Positions 32,633-41,061 of a stretch of 41,061 nt of DNA are shown one piece after another. The notes below the pieces were generated by a model. That model did not search any database and was not told the origin of the DNA. It was given only the letters and a program-made list of their open reading frames with translations. The stretch comes from Tubiluchus corallicola (lineage: Eukaryota > Priapulida > Priapulimorpha > Priapulimorphida > Tubiluchidae). The position numbers were made by a program, and so were the translations under genes. Location: NCBI GenBank assembly GCA_030141605.1, contig JAQGDQ010001441.1, positions 1 through 41,061 on the forward strand, in the 5' to 3' direction. The number at the start of each line of letters is the position of its first letter. The stretch's first letter is position 1.

Positions 32633-32720
32633 AGTGGTCTCATGTGGTTGACAGAGTAATTTTATAATCTGAAAAGGACAGTACGTTTGTAGCTGAAGGC
32701 CGGCGTTCGAATCGTGGTTG
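32633..32720 (+). mobile_element. tRNA-derived SINE head (degenerate)
   Basis: TGGTCTCATGTGGTTGA (32635-32651) resembles an RNA polymerase III A box. GCGTTCGAATCG (32703-32714) is a good B box, at normal internal-promoter spacing. Acceptor stems do not pair, so it is a SINE or tRNA relic and not a tRNA gene. Confidence 0.45.
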
Positions 32721-32934
32721 TGTGTAAACCTTTTTCAGAGTTTTTGATTTAGTATTGTTTCCCCCCTTCTTGGGCGTGTATATGATTGAGGTAGACGAAA
32801 TTAATGCAAAAACCAGATAGGTTTAAGCAAACTGTCTTGCATTAAAGCAAAACCTGACCCTGTCTTAAACTGTAAGTCAAAATAACTTACTCTTTAAAAA
32901 ATTAAAAGGAAATACAATTTTTTTTTTAAAACGA

Positions 32935-33250
32935 CTTACGTGAAAGAATTATTACCGCACAAACACAATTTCACAATCGCGCCACTACTTCTTCGCTGTT
33001 TCATGCTTTTCATCATTCGTTAGTCAGAAGGGCACTAGCGCCTGCTTTCGGATAAGTATGGCACAAAAAACAGGTGCTGTACCTCACAGTTCAGATGTGT
33101 TAGTTTGTGAGGAACTACACACGTTCAACATCTATTATTTAATCATCAAAAACGTTTTTGCAGTATTTATTGTGTTAAAATCTATACTTTTTAACGTACT
33201 TGAAAATGGGGTAGTATATGAAAGATCATCCTGTCCTAATTTAAAACAAA
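32935..33250 (+). repeat. Detached copy of Kunitz intron sequence
   Basis: 32960-33130 matches 25195-25390 (CACAAACACAATTTC, CTTCTTCGCTG, GTTAGTTTGTGAGGAACTAC, ACACGTTC). 33145-33240 matches 25605-25715 (TCAAAAACG, TTTTGCAGTAT, TTGAAAATGGGGTAGTATAT, ATCATCCTGT). No Kunitz exon follows. It is either the wreck of a Kunitz paralogue or a dispersed element also present in the Kunitz gene. Confidence 0.7.
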
Positions 33251-33314
33251 AATTTAATTTTAATTTCAATTCTAATTTTAAAAACAAAACAAAAAGCGAT
33301 TAACTGTAAATGTT

Positions 33315-33320
33315 TTTATT
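33315..33320 (-). terminator. AATAAA signal on the minus strand
   Basis: Reverse complement of TTTATT, about 150 bp after the TAA of the 35-residue minus-strand frame. Confidence 0.45.
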
Positions 33321-33466
33321 GGAAACACCGACTTGAAGAAAAATAATATTTTCTTGAAAAATTAAAATTAAGACTAAGAAATTATCAAATTTTAGCATCG
33401 TAATTTCATTATGACAAGGATGTAGTTTAAAGTTTATCATAGAGTTTGCTAATTTTCAGACAAAGT

Positions 33467-33574
33467 TTATGCCTTTATAGCATTCTGTTTTTGAACTTCT
33501 TTATGTGGCTTTGTGGCATTTGCTTTATCCTGTTTTCCTTCCTTGTGGCTCTTGTCTTTAACACCAGTGTTCAT
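33467..33574 (-). CDS. Putative 35-residue Lys-rich peptide, terminal exon of a short spliced gene
   Basis: On the minus strand a textbook acceptor (TTTTTCTTTTTGTAG, ending at 33579) is followed after 4 nt by ATG at 33574. A frame of 35 codons (MNTGVKDKSHKEGKQDKANA, then TKPHKEVQKQNAIKA) runs to TAA at 33467, with AATAAA 150 bp later. A matching donor, CCGAG|GTAATT, lies 166 bp upstream at 33745/33744. The joined frame upstream of ATG meets TGA before any other ATG, so the first exon (33745 upward) would be 5' UTR. The peptide is about 25% Lys with no hydrophobic segment. It could instead be the tail of a longer protein. Function unknown. Confidence 0.5.
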   Translation of the reverse strand: MNTGVKDKSHKEGKQDKANATKPHKEVQKQNAIKA

Positions 33575-33745
33575 TTGCCTACAAAAAGAAAAACGAAGTG
33601 AGATAATTGAGAAAACAAATCTATGAATGATTAAAGGAAAACAGGACGATTGTGTAAGCAGGAGTTCTGCATAAAGAATGCTCTAAAATATTGAAAACTA
33701 CAATAGCTTATTTTAAATCAAAGCTTAGATTAAATAATAATTACC

Positions 33746-34175
33746 TCGGATACTCAAATTTCGTTAAACTTTCAAAGCTACGCGCGACTCAATGAATCTA
33801 CTAAGATTGGCAGCGGTGCCTTTTTGTCACATTTTTGGCCGGCAAATAGAAGGCGGTACCGTGATAACCATGATCATGAACTGCAGTGTTAGTTTCTGAC
33901 GTCATATGACGTAAAGCCCATTTTTTGTGACATCATGCATTTAAGCAGTACTGTAACACCTATGCAAATGTGCGTGGTTAATTTCTGACGTAAGCAATAG
34001 CCGTGTTCAGTTGCCGTTAATTAACTTTCTAAGCTAATTATTCAAATATAAGGAAGAATTGTTAACTTTTATATGTATATTTAGGCAAGAATATGTATAT
34101 TTTGGACAGTAAATTAAAGTCAGATTGAGTCTAAACAATCGTCCGGTCTTTCTTTAAGTAAAATAATTAAATAAT
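33746..34175. other. Possible minus-strand 5' UTR exon and upstream region
   Basis: For the Lys-rich peptide gene the first exon would end at 33745. Upstream on the minus strand (about 33895-33915) are TGACGTCA and a TGACGT-type word, as in cAMP-response elements. No TATA box is obvious. Confidence 0.3.
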
Positions 34176-34530
34176 AAAGGCCCCGCAAAAATTTGCGTAT
34201 AAATGCACTTATAAATGCATTGTGACGCAATAATGCGCGAATATCTTACGTAGCGTCTGTTTATTAATTACCTAAAGATGCGACTTCTTGCGCGCATAAT
34301 GCGCAATACGTGAACAATAATGCGTAATGCGTATAAAACAGTTTATATTTAAATGCGTGGAAGTGTTTCCGTGTGTACATAATGCGTGATACGCATTCAC
34401 TCGAACGTGATGGCTAGTATCTGAATACGCATCACGCACTACGCATTACGGATCACGAAGTTCGCGCACATGGAGTCGTAGCGTAGCGCGGAGTCAGCAG
34501 CAACTTTTACTGAAATAAAGTTATAGGCAG
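34176..34530 (+). mobile_element. Dispersed repeat family R2, longest copy
   Basis: It starts AAAGGCCCCGCAAAAATTTG and ends TTTTACTGAAATAAAGTTAT. The centre is made of repeated GCGTAATGCG, GCATTACG and GCATCACG words. Related copies are 2685-2810 (centre deleted) and 32275-32460 (centre only, inverted). No open frame; non-autonomous, class unknown. Confidence 0.7.
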
Positions 34531-34618
34531 CGTACAAGTGAATGACTTCAGAACAATGCAAACGATATTGTAGCTTCTAAGCAAGAATTGCTCAAAATGG
34601 AACCTCTAATTCATTATG

Positions 34619-35234
34619 TACAGTGCTCCCTCATTTATCGCGGGTGTTCCGTTCCAGGCCCACCCACGATAAGTGAATTTCCGCGAAGTAGGGACGCTAT
34701 ATTTATTTTAGTAGTTATACATTATTTTAAGTCTTTATAAACCCTCCCCACACTCTTACACATAACCCTTTCCCATTCCCTTAATAAATTTTCCCATAGT
34801 GTACATGTACCTTTTAAAAAGCTTTCCATAAATCAACCAATTGTGTGTTGTGTACAATCTCACGTCGGCAAGTAGCATCTCAAACGGGCACAAATACTAC
34901 ATTTTGTTTTTGGTGTGTATTCATCCGCCGAATAAATGCACTATTTACTGTAAATGGTAATTCTTTATGATTTATAATATTCTTTTAATGTTAGAATTAA
35001 TATTCTTAATATATTTTTATACATTTTGTGATTTTTTTCATGCAAAATTCATCAAATCCATACATTACTGTACAATACGCATTACGCATGTGCAAAAATA
35101 CTTTACACGGAGTACCGCAAAAACCCGCGAAACAGCGAAAATACCTCGATAAATATTTGCATTGATATTTTTGAAAGCCCGCGAAACGGCGAGTCCGCGA
35201 TAAAAGAATGACGAAGTAGCGAGGGAACACTGTA
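34619..35234 (+). mobile_element. mariner-like MITE, family M2
   Basis: Ends TACAGTGCTCCCTC and GAGGGAACACTGTA are inverted repeats with TA at each border. TATCGCGG and CCGCGATA-type words follow inside each end. This TCGCGG-rich end type is widespread in animal mariner-derived MITEs. No transposase. Confidence 0.8.
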
Positions 35235-35253
35235 TTTACAATGAAGCTAATGC

Positions 35254-35340
35254 ATGTAATGAATTAACAGACCTATAGAAAAGAAAGAAACAGCAAAAGT
35301 ACGCCTGCTTCTTTTTTGCAGGTCTGTTAATTCATTACAT
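35254..35340. ncRNA. Perfect 21-bp inverted repeat, possible small-RNA hairpin
   Basis: 35254-35274 and 35320-35340 are exact reverse complements (arms begin ATGTAATGAATTAACAG), separated by a 45-nt loop with a purine-rich 5' part and a pyrimidine-rich 3' part. Size is compatible with a pre-miRNA-like hairpin, but a perfect stem is more typical of a palindrome or tiny foldback element. It starts 20 bp after the M2 MITE. Confidence 0.35.
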
Positions 35341-35860
35341 ATTTGGCTTTCTTGTAAAAGTATAATTATTAATTAATTAGTTATTTAATTGTTAAATTTG
35401 AATTGATTAAGTAACGGTTGAGTTGTTGCAAGAATCGTGGCCTGCCAAGAATCAAAGCCATAATGAGATCACCCCAAAGGCGCGTTCACACTAGCGAGTA
35501 CCCGTCGCGCGTTTTCTCTCTGACAACAAACTCGTAGTGTGGACTGTTTTAGGGGGTTACAGTTGGCAAGATATTGTAAACTCTCCGTCAGTCGTTGCGA
35601 GTTGATTTACTGTCTAGTGTGAACGCCTTGGCTAGCAGTGAATAGAGAAGTGAGTGTCAGCTCGCGCTTACTGTCAGAGAGTAACTCTCAGCAAATTTTG
35701 CTCTCTAGTCTGAACACAATTGCGAGTTACTTGGTAAGTTAGCTTGGCGGAAAATCTCGCTAGTGTGAACACCCTTGCAAGTTACTTATGTCTGAACGCG
35801 CCATACAATGTGGTATGAATATCAAAATCCCACAATTGAAAAGCCATGAAAAGGAAAGAA
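35341..35860. other. Gene-free stretch
   Basis: Contains loosely repeated words around 35490-35790 (GTGTGAAC, GCGAGTT, ACTCTC, TAGTGTGAACGCC) that suggest old internal duplication. No coding frame is seen. Confidence 0.4.
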
Positions 35861-36005
35861 AGAGAGAGCAGATAGCATTTTGAACTACCAAGTGCTGAAG
35901 CTCTTCTTCAGGGGAACAAAAAAGTTTGAAAAAGTTAAGAAAGAGAGAGCAGGCAGCATTTTGAACTATCAAGTACTGAAGCTCTTCTTCAGGGGAATAA
36001 AAAAG
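35861..36005. repeat. 81-bp tandem duplication with CTGAAG hairpin
   Basis: Two copies start AGAGAGAGCA at 35861 and 35942, and both contain CTGAAGCTCTTCTTCAG, a 6-bp stem with a 5-nt loop. It lies on the 3' side of the minus-strand basic-protein gene. The hairpin does not fit the consensus of the replication-dependent histone 3' stem-loop. Confidence 0.85.
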
Positions 36006-36202
36006 TTTGAAAAAAATCAAAAGAAATTACTAAAACTACTAAACTAATTTCTTTTATGAGTTTCAAAAACTTATGGTACAAATAACGATAAGCTTCGAAT
36101 GTTTAATTTTATTTGTGCTGTTAAAGAACTGAATTGATTTGAGTCGCGTTTTGTGGACCTGATGGCTTTGTTTTTAGCACGCCCTGTATGCTCGCTTGTT
36201 CA

Positions 36203-37171
36203 TCAAATTGTGTTACCGTACCTGCTTAGTAAGTTGCAAAGTATTGACGTTCTTTCAGTCCTTTGTTTACGATCATTTTCCACTTTAGCAGTACCTTCTT
36301 TCTTAACATTCGATTCTTCTGTCTTACTTTTATCTTTGGAGTTTAAAATTACTTTTCTTAAGGCGACTTTGGGTTGCGATTTTCTTTTTTCAGACTTGTT
36401 AACTCTCTTGGCAGCTGCAGCTACAGCATTGGCTCTCCTTTTTTTAGTTGCAGCTTGGCAACTGGAACTTCCTTTGCCTTTTTTTGCTTCTGCTTTGGAA
36501 CTTCGTCTCGCAGCCGTAGTTGCAGACATAGATCTGTCTCTGATAGTCAATGTTCCAGACGTGGACCTTTCTTTTGCAGACATGGACCTTCCTTTTGCAG
36601 ACATGGACCTTCTTTTTACAGACATGGACCTTCCTTTTGCAGACATGGACATTCCTTTTACAGACTTGGATCTTCCTCTGGCAGTCATGAGAACAACGGC
36701 AGGCTTTCCTTCTTGAGCGGCAATTCTGGACCTCGATCTTCTAATGTTAGTAATAGAACTTCTTCTGTTGGGCACAGTTCTTCTTTGGGCGGCCATAATT
36801 CCAGACTTACGTTTTCCTCTCTTAGCTGAAGAAGTTGAAGATTTGCATCTTCCCCTGTTTGCAACAGCCTTGGATTTGGGTATTACCTTCTTAGATCCAA
36901 CCCTTGATCTGGATCTGAATTTGTTGGACGCGGCTGTAGACATGGACCTCCTTTTGTTACCTCCGGCTGTAAACTTTGATCCTCTTTTGCCAGACGCACT
37001 TTTGCTTTTGCCTTTGGAGAAGCGCTTACTTGATGATTTGAATCGTCTAGACACTGACCTTCCTCTTCTGCTAGATGACATTCCAGATGTGGATCTTCTT
37101 TTTGGTGATTTGCTTCTGTCATCAGTTCTCGTTGACTTTGCTCGGCCATATCTTCTACGCGACTGTGAACC
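36203..37171 (-). CDS. Ser/Arg/Lys-rich basic protein, chromatin or sperm-protein-like (5' partial)
   Basis: The frame from the ATG at 37081 encodes 292 residues, mostly Ser, Arg, Lys and Ala. It stays open upstream to 37171 with the same composition (SQSRRRYGRAKSTRTDDRSK then SPKRRSTSG) but no ATG, so the true start is probably in an earlier exon. Residues 134-186 (from 37081) hold about seven degenerate KGRSMSAK octads. Further on, KKRRANAVAAAAKRV resembles a bipartite nuclear signal. SPKR and many RS/KS dyads suggest phosphorylation. Such proteins include protamine-like and linker-histone tail-like sperm proteins and SR-type factors; no winged-helix or RNA-binding domain is visible. A donor CAG|GTACGG at 36222/36221 lies shortly before the stop, so the last six residues may be intron. 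Confidence 0.65.
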   Translation of the reverse strand, partial: GSQSRRRYGRAKSTRTDDRSKSPKRRSTSGMSSSRRGRSVSRRFKSSSKRFSKGKSKSASGKRGSKFTAGGNKRRSMSTAASNKFRSRSRVGSKKVIPKSKAVANRGRCKSSTSSAKRGKRKSGIMAAQRRTVPNRRSSITNIRRSRSRIAAQEGKPAVVLMTARGRSKSVKGMSMSAKGRSMSVKRRSMSAKGRSMSAKERSTSGTLTIRDRSMSATTAARRSSKAEAKKGKGSSSCQAATKKRRANAVAAAAKRVNKSEKRKSQPKVALRKVILNSKDKSKTEESNVKKEGTAKVENDRKQRTERTSILCNLLSRYGNTI

Positions 37172-37439
37172 TTAAATGAGACATGGTTTGCGTGAACGAT
37201 TTGCAACCACCCGGGTTCGATGCTCGATTTTGGAGTTCTAAGTTATAGAAAATTTTCGGGGAGAATATGTACATCCACACTTCTGCCAGTCCAGTAGCTC
37301 ACCTTAAAGGTATATCCTTGATAAAGAGTCTGCTATTGGGGTTGAAAAACATGGCGTTGAATAGGTCTTGCTATTAAATGCTACTTTCTAGCCTATGTGC
37401 ATTTAAAAGTGGAAGGCAGCTCAAATACAAAAACTCTTT
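37172..37439. other. Region upstream of the basic-protein gene
   Basis: CGGGTTCGATGCTCG at about 37208-37222 looks like a lone polymerase III B box. A minus-strand ATG near 37354 opens 16 codons (MFFNPNSRLFIKDIPL) to a good donor, TTAAG|GTGAGC, but its phase 2 does not fit the basic-protein frame at either nearby acceptor. Confidence 0.3.
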
Positions 37440-37732
37440 TTAAGGAGAAGAAAATATAATTTTAAAATATGTTTAAAAAACTTTCCATACAAAGTTACGT
37501 TATTTAGCATAACGCTTACCTGTTTGAAATATTTATGTAACTAGAAAAGAAAATTTCTTAGTAAATAAAAATGTTCACACCAACTGGTAAAATATCACTG
37601 ACTCACCTTCCCAGTGTGCACCACTGATTCACCAAAAACACATTACTGATGCTATTGACGACAAGAACTAATTCAAATTTTTGCCTAGTTAGGAAAGAGT
37701 GTCCTACGAATGCTCTGATTATTTTTCAAACT

Positions 37733-37798
<66 letters not shown>

Positions 37799-37905
37799 CA
37801 TTTAAATGGCTGCACCTAGGAGTTTAAATTTAAAAGTTTTATACAGCGTTGCTACTAATGCAAGCTCTGTGTGCAATAAGACAGCATGTAAGAGGTACGA
37901 ATGTT
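37440..37905 (+). repeat. Dispersed repeat family R1, copy 3, with a (TAAG)n insertion
   Basis: Same orientation as 8920-9450. Shared words include TTATGTAACTAGAAAAGAAA, ACTGACTCACC, GTGCACCACTGATTCACCAA, CCTACGAATGCTCTG and GTTTTATACAGCGT. About 50 bp of the family sequence is replaced here by a (TAAG)n array at 37733-37798. Confidence 0.8.
37733..37798. repeat. (TAAG)n microsatellite
   Basis: About 16 units of GTAA/TAAG, inside R1 copy 3. Confidence 0.97.
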
Positions 37906-38756
37906 TTAAATCTATAAAATCTATAAACCTATAATATATGTAAGTCAAGGATTTCTTTAGAAAATATACAAAAGCCATTCTTACTATTCATTCTTTATCA
38001 ACGGCTAGCCCTCAAGCTGAGCAATAGGAATACTTTGTATTTTTCCCTGAAATAATTTCTCTGACAGCAAATGGTTGTAGTTTGAGATAACGCAAACTTA
38101 GCAACGCAACTGTTGCTATGGTCATCGCCACCATCTTGTACGTCATCTTCTGTGAGACGGAAAATAGCTAAGAGTCATGACGGTTGCTTGGCGATAAAGT
38201 TTTAAGCAAAGCAGAGTTCGTTTTTACACGTTCTGTGATAAAGCATTGATAATGGGCTGGCGCCATCTAGTAGTAGAAGCTAAAATCGTATTTGTGCTTT
38301 TTTTAAGTTACATCACGATAGTTTGATATTTTTTACACCTCGGCAAGGTTTTATATTAAATCTTTAAAAATTTGTTTTTAAAATTATGAATATTTAATTT
38401 TAAACTTAACATTACAAATTAGAAAAATAGATCTTGAGTTGCAATAAAAACTATAAAGTATAAAATGCTATAAAATAAGAAAAAAGAGAAGTAAGAGAAA
38501 GAGTAATCTGAACGGTTTCTACGGCTATAAGTGCTTGTATTTTATTGTGTGCTTCCGTGCGGCAAAGAATTTAAAATTAAGATCGTCAAAGTGAAATGTT
38601 AAATGTCGTTTTACTGACCGACCTGTTTAGTGTTCTAATCTGAAAGTCAGTCGAAATATACATAAGAAAATTTCTTATGCGCTGGTTGTAACGAGACCAG
38701 TACCTATTTTTGGTATCTACCTACCACTCTATAAGCTACCTGCCTGTCTACATACT
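37906..38756. other. Gene-free stretch
   Basis: TGGCGCCATCTAGTAGTAGA near 38255 is a motif common in SINE-like sequence; a related word occurs near 1208. No supported gene. Confidence 0.45.
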
Positions 38757-39017
38757 CGCCTACCTACCAAACTACCTACCTACCTACTTACCTACCTACC
38801 TACCTACTTACCTACCTACCTACCTACCTACCTACCTACCTACCTACCTACCTACCTACCTACCTGCCTGCCTACCTACCTAACCGCCTACCTACCTACC
38901 TACCTACCTACCTACCTACCTACCTACCTACCTACCTACCTACCTACCTACCTACCTACCTACCTACTTACCTACCTGCCTACCTACCAACCTATCTACC
39001 TATTTACCTACCTACCT
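38757..39017. repeat. (CTAC)n tetranucleotide array
   Basis: About 260 bp of CTAC units with rare CTGC, CTTA and CCAA variants. Confidence 0.97.
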
Positions 39018-39492
39018 TATGTCTACCTACATGCTTAAAATAAGAAATCTTTTATGATAATTAACTGCTGTGATTTTGACATTTTAATCTGTTCGTTTTC
39101 TTGCTGGTAGGTGACAGCACGTTACAATAGCTGCTTTCTTGTTCTCTTGGTTAGGTTTGATCTGTTGCCTGCAGAGTACGCTGCATATCTTCTGATGTGA
39201 GCTTTTGCTGGCTTCTCTTTTACCCTTTACTAAGTCAATATTGCATTGTTATTGACGTGCTACGTTTTTTTCTATTTCTTGCTTTTGTTATTTCTAAAGA
39301 ACGTTATTTCAAATGATACTTAACTGATCTCTTACATAACTAAATACTACAAGAAAACACAATAAAACGTTTTCTTGCAATTTTTTTTGGGGGGGGGGGG
39401 CAGTTTGACTTTTTTAATTGAAGCCTAAACAACAGTATTTGTACACAAACAATGTGCTAAACACTGCTATTATTCAAACTGTGATTGAACAC
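39018..39492. other. Gene-free stretch
   Basis: Contains a poly-G run of about 11 near 39390. No coding frame. Confidence 0.5.
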
Positions 39493-39774
39493 CTATCTAT
39501 GCCAGAGTGAGCATTTGGCTTTCGTGGAATAGGTCAACCACCACTGTTCCTCGTCCCGTAACTTCGTAAATAGATGCTGTAGCCACTGTGCCCGGTTAGC
39601 TGCAAGGAGGCATTCTTCTTCTTCTTCATTCTGAATAGAAATGGGAGCACATTTGGAAAACTGTGCCTTCATGTTAAAGGGAATATATAAACTGATACTC
39701 TTTGAAAACTCGACAATGTTTTTCCCATTGTTGTCGCATCCACACTCCGTTGCTCTAATGTTTACATAGTTCAT
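39493..39774 (-). CDS. Weak minus-strand frame, possible exon
   Basis: ATG-started, 93 codons, with a protein-like mix of residues: SISLYIPFNMKAQFSKCAPI early, then an acidic run and NRAQWLQHLFTKLRDEEQWW. An acceptor-like TTTCTATTCAG lies inside it, before AATGAAGAAG. No domain was recognised and no partner exon found, so this may be a transposon or pseudogene fragment. Confidence 0.25.
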   Translation of the reverse strand: MNYVNIRATECGCDNNGKNIVEFSKSISLYIPFNMKAQFSKCAPISIQNEEEEECLLAANRAQWLQHLFTKLRDEEQWWLTYSTKAKCSLWHR

Positions 39775-39807
39775 TGCAATAAGTTGAATATTACATTTGA
39801 CATTTAA

Positions 39808-40400
39808 AAATTAGTGAGGTGCTGCTTCAGAAAATTTTTAGCCATTGTTTTAATACTGTGTAAAACGAAACTGGCATGTGTAATTTTATTGTTGTTATTT
39901 GTAACTGTAATTTTAAACAAACATACATAAAAAAATTTATACATAAACTTGATAAAATCCTGAACAAAAAATGTTTTGCTTACGAATAACCGTCGCTGTT
40001 CAATAATAGGCTGGTACACGGATTTTAAGCACATGACAACAAACTGTGTGAGCGACAGTACTTTTTCTACCTAGCAGCAGATCCTACTACGCTAGCAGTA
40101 TAGCATACATGGTGTTATCTCAGGCATGTGAGCATGGTCGCATGCGCACAAGAGTCAAAGCCACTACTGTGCTGGGCTGTGAAGCAAACAGTACTACCCT
40201 CACGTGCTCTGGTTCCGTACAAGTATAAACAAAGAGCTAAAAAAGACTTATTACATTGAATATTACCGAAATATTGGGTGAATATAGAGGGTGCTGCTGT
40301 TTCACAGTACCTATACAGGAGCCGCTACTATTACAGTAATGCACTCTTTTTCAACATTGTTGCTCCTTGCCCCATCTATGAAACCAGGGACATTGTCCTT
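39808..40400 (+). repeat. Dispersed repeat family R4, copy 2
   Basis: Homologous to 28660-29290, with small insertions (around 40110-40170). Shared TTAGTGAGGTGCTGCTTCA, TAGCAGCAGAT, GCAAACAGTACT and AAAAAGACTTATTA. Confidence 0.75.
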
Positions 40401-40804
40401 GGCTCGTTTAGAATGCAGATAAGGTAAAACACGGAGCTAGTTGAGCAAGCGACATTAACAGCATTTACATTACTGAAATCGATGCTGATACTAATCATCG
40501 ACCGATCGATACATTCAAGTATGACAAGACACAGATTTTCAAGGGCCTGCAATGGACTGTCCACTCATGGGTCAGCAAGTGGACGACGAGCATTTGACTG
40601 GTAGTGATTATACAGCAAACGGAAGTAAGTGGCTTCTCTAGGAGTGAAGCCAGACTGTATCGGAATAGAGGATTCAAGGTTCAGACTCTGAAAAGCTGAG
40701 TAAAATGGAAACTTCTTTATGATTAAAAAATTTTGTTAAAGGTTAAAATTAAATTTTAAAATATTGAAAACACTAGGATGACTTCAAATTAAGACGTGCT
40801 CTTT

Positions 40805-40885
40805 CTGTGATGAGCCAATAGCTGAAGGCATGCAGCGTGCGACTTGTAATCGCAAGATTTGGCGTTCAATTACAGGAATGGTTCA
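40805..40885 (+). mobile_element. tRNA-Thr-like relic or SINE head
   Basis: TAGCTGAAGGCATGCAGC resembles an A box and D arm. TGCGACTTGTAATCGCA is a complete anticodon stem-loop with TGT (Thr). GGCGTTCAATTACAG is a degraded B box. The acceptor and T arms do not pair well, so a functional tRNA is unlikely; a tRNA-derived SINE or pseudogene fits better. Confidence 0.45.
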
Positions 40886-41061
40886 CAATTTTTAGCTTAA
40901 TTAATTTTTAGAAATTTTAAAAATGAATTTTAAAAATCCTTTGTTGATTTAATAACTTAAAAATGCATAATAAAAATGTTTGTTTTCAAGAAAAGTAAAG
41001 TTTAACTGGACTATAAAAACTGAAGAATTTAGTTATGTAAGAGATCAGTTAAGTATCATTT
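40886..41061. other. AT-rich window end
   Basis: No feature seen before the window ends. Confidence 0.5.

Noticed and set aside
35861-36005. Histone-type 3' stem-loop downstream of the basic-protein gene
   Set aside because: The CTGAAG hairpins have a 6-bp stem and 5-nt loop of the wrong sequence and are part of an 81-bp tandem duplication.
36153-37206. Other long frames on both strands over the basic-protein gene
   Set aside because: Shadows of the Ser/Arg/Lys-rich minus frame; their Asp-Met-Asp-Leu and His-rich patterns are the complement of the octad repeats.
37208-37222. tRNA gene suggested by CGGGTTCGATGCTCG
   Set aside because: Only a B-box-like word; no A box or pairing arms were found.
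37300-37354. Upstream exon for the basic protein (ATG, 16 codons, GTGAGC donor, minus strand)
   Set aside because: Phase 2 at the donor does not match either nearby acceptor reading into the basic frame.

Overview
The window is nuclear DNA from an intron-bearing, AT-rich, repeat-dense animal genome. It has GT-AG introns with pyrimidine-rich acceptors, TATA and AATAAA signals, non-LTR retrotransposon tails, hAT-like and mariner-like non-autonomous elements, tRNA-derived repeat heads and many microsatellites. Degenerate CCCTAA-type repeats (31.6 kb) argue mildly against an arthropod. A cGAS-like gene fused to ankyrin repeats and a two-domain Kunitz gene with a basic tail would suit a marine invertebrate, but the phylum cannot be fixed from sequence alone.

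Layout. 1-5.4 kb: a 700-bp pentanucleotide satellite, dispersed repeats and a hAT-like MITE. 5.4-9.7 kb (+): the most interesting gene, ankyrin repeats joined to a Mab-21/cGAS-type nucleotidyltransferase with its catalytic acidic residues present. I read three exons, a stop and an AATAAA signal. 10-15.2 kb: a LINE fragment, a mariner-type MITE, a 14-copy 58-bp minisatellite and a 1-kb hAT-like element. 15.3-15.9 kb (-): a 23-residue-repeat protein broken by a 1-nt deletion. 16.9-18.6 kb: about 55 copies of a 30-bp satellite that reads as a decapeptide repeat but has no in-frame ATG, flanked by direct repeats. 20.1-21.1 kb: a LINE 3' end.

23.9-27.5 kb (+): a complete four-exon gene for a secreted two-Kunitz protein with a dibasic C-terminal tail, carrying a 15-nt-periodic array of splice-donor-like motifs in intron 2. 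28.2 kb: a long (AAT)n. 29.7 kb (-): a small FHA-like exon or remnant. 30.6-31.3 kb (-): an unrecognised secreted cysteine-containing protein. 33.3-33.75 kb (-): a probable two-exon gene for a 35-aa Lys-rich peptide. 34.6-35.3 kb: a mariner-type MITE followed by a perfect 21-bp inverted repeat. 36.2-37.2 kb (-): a Ser/Arg/Lys-rich chromatin-type basic protein, open at its 5' end. 37.4-41 kb: dispersed repeats, tetranucleotide arrays and a tRNA-Thr-like relic.

The genes look independent; nothing shows co-regulation. The cGAS-like and Kunitz genes could both belong to defence, but that is inference. Splice joins and family assignments come from reading frames and motif recognition only; no alignment, search or transcript was available.
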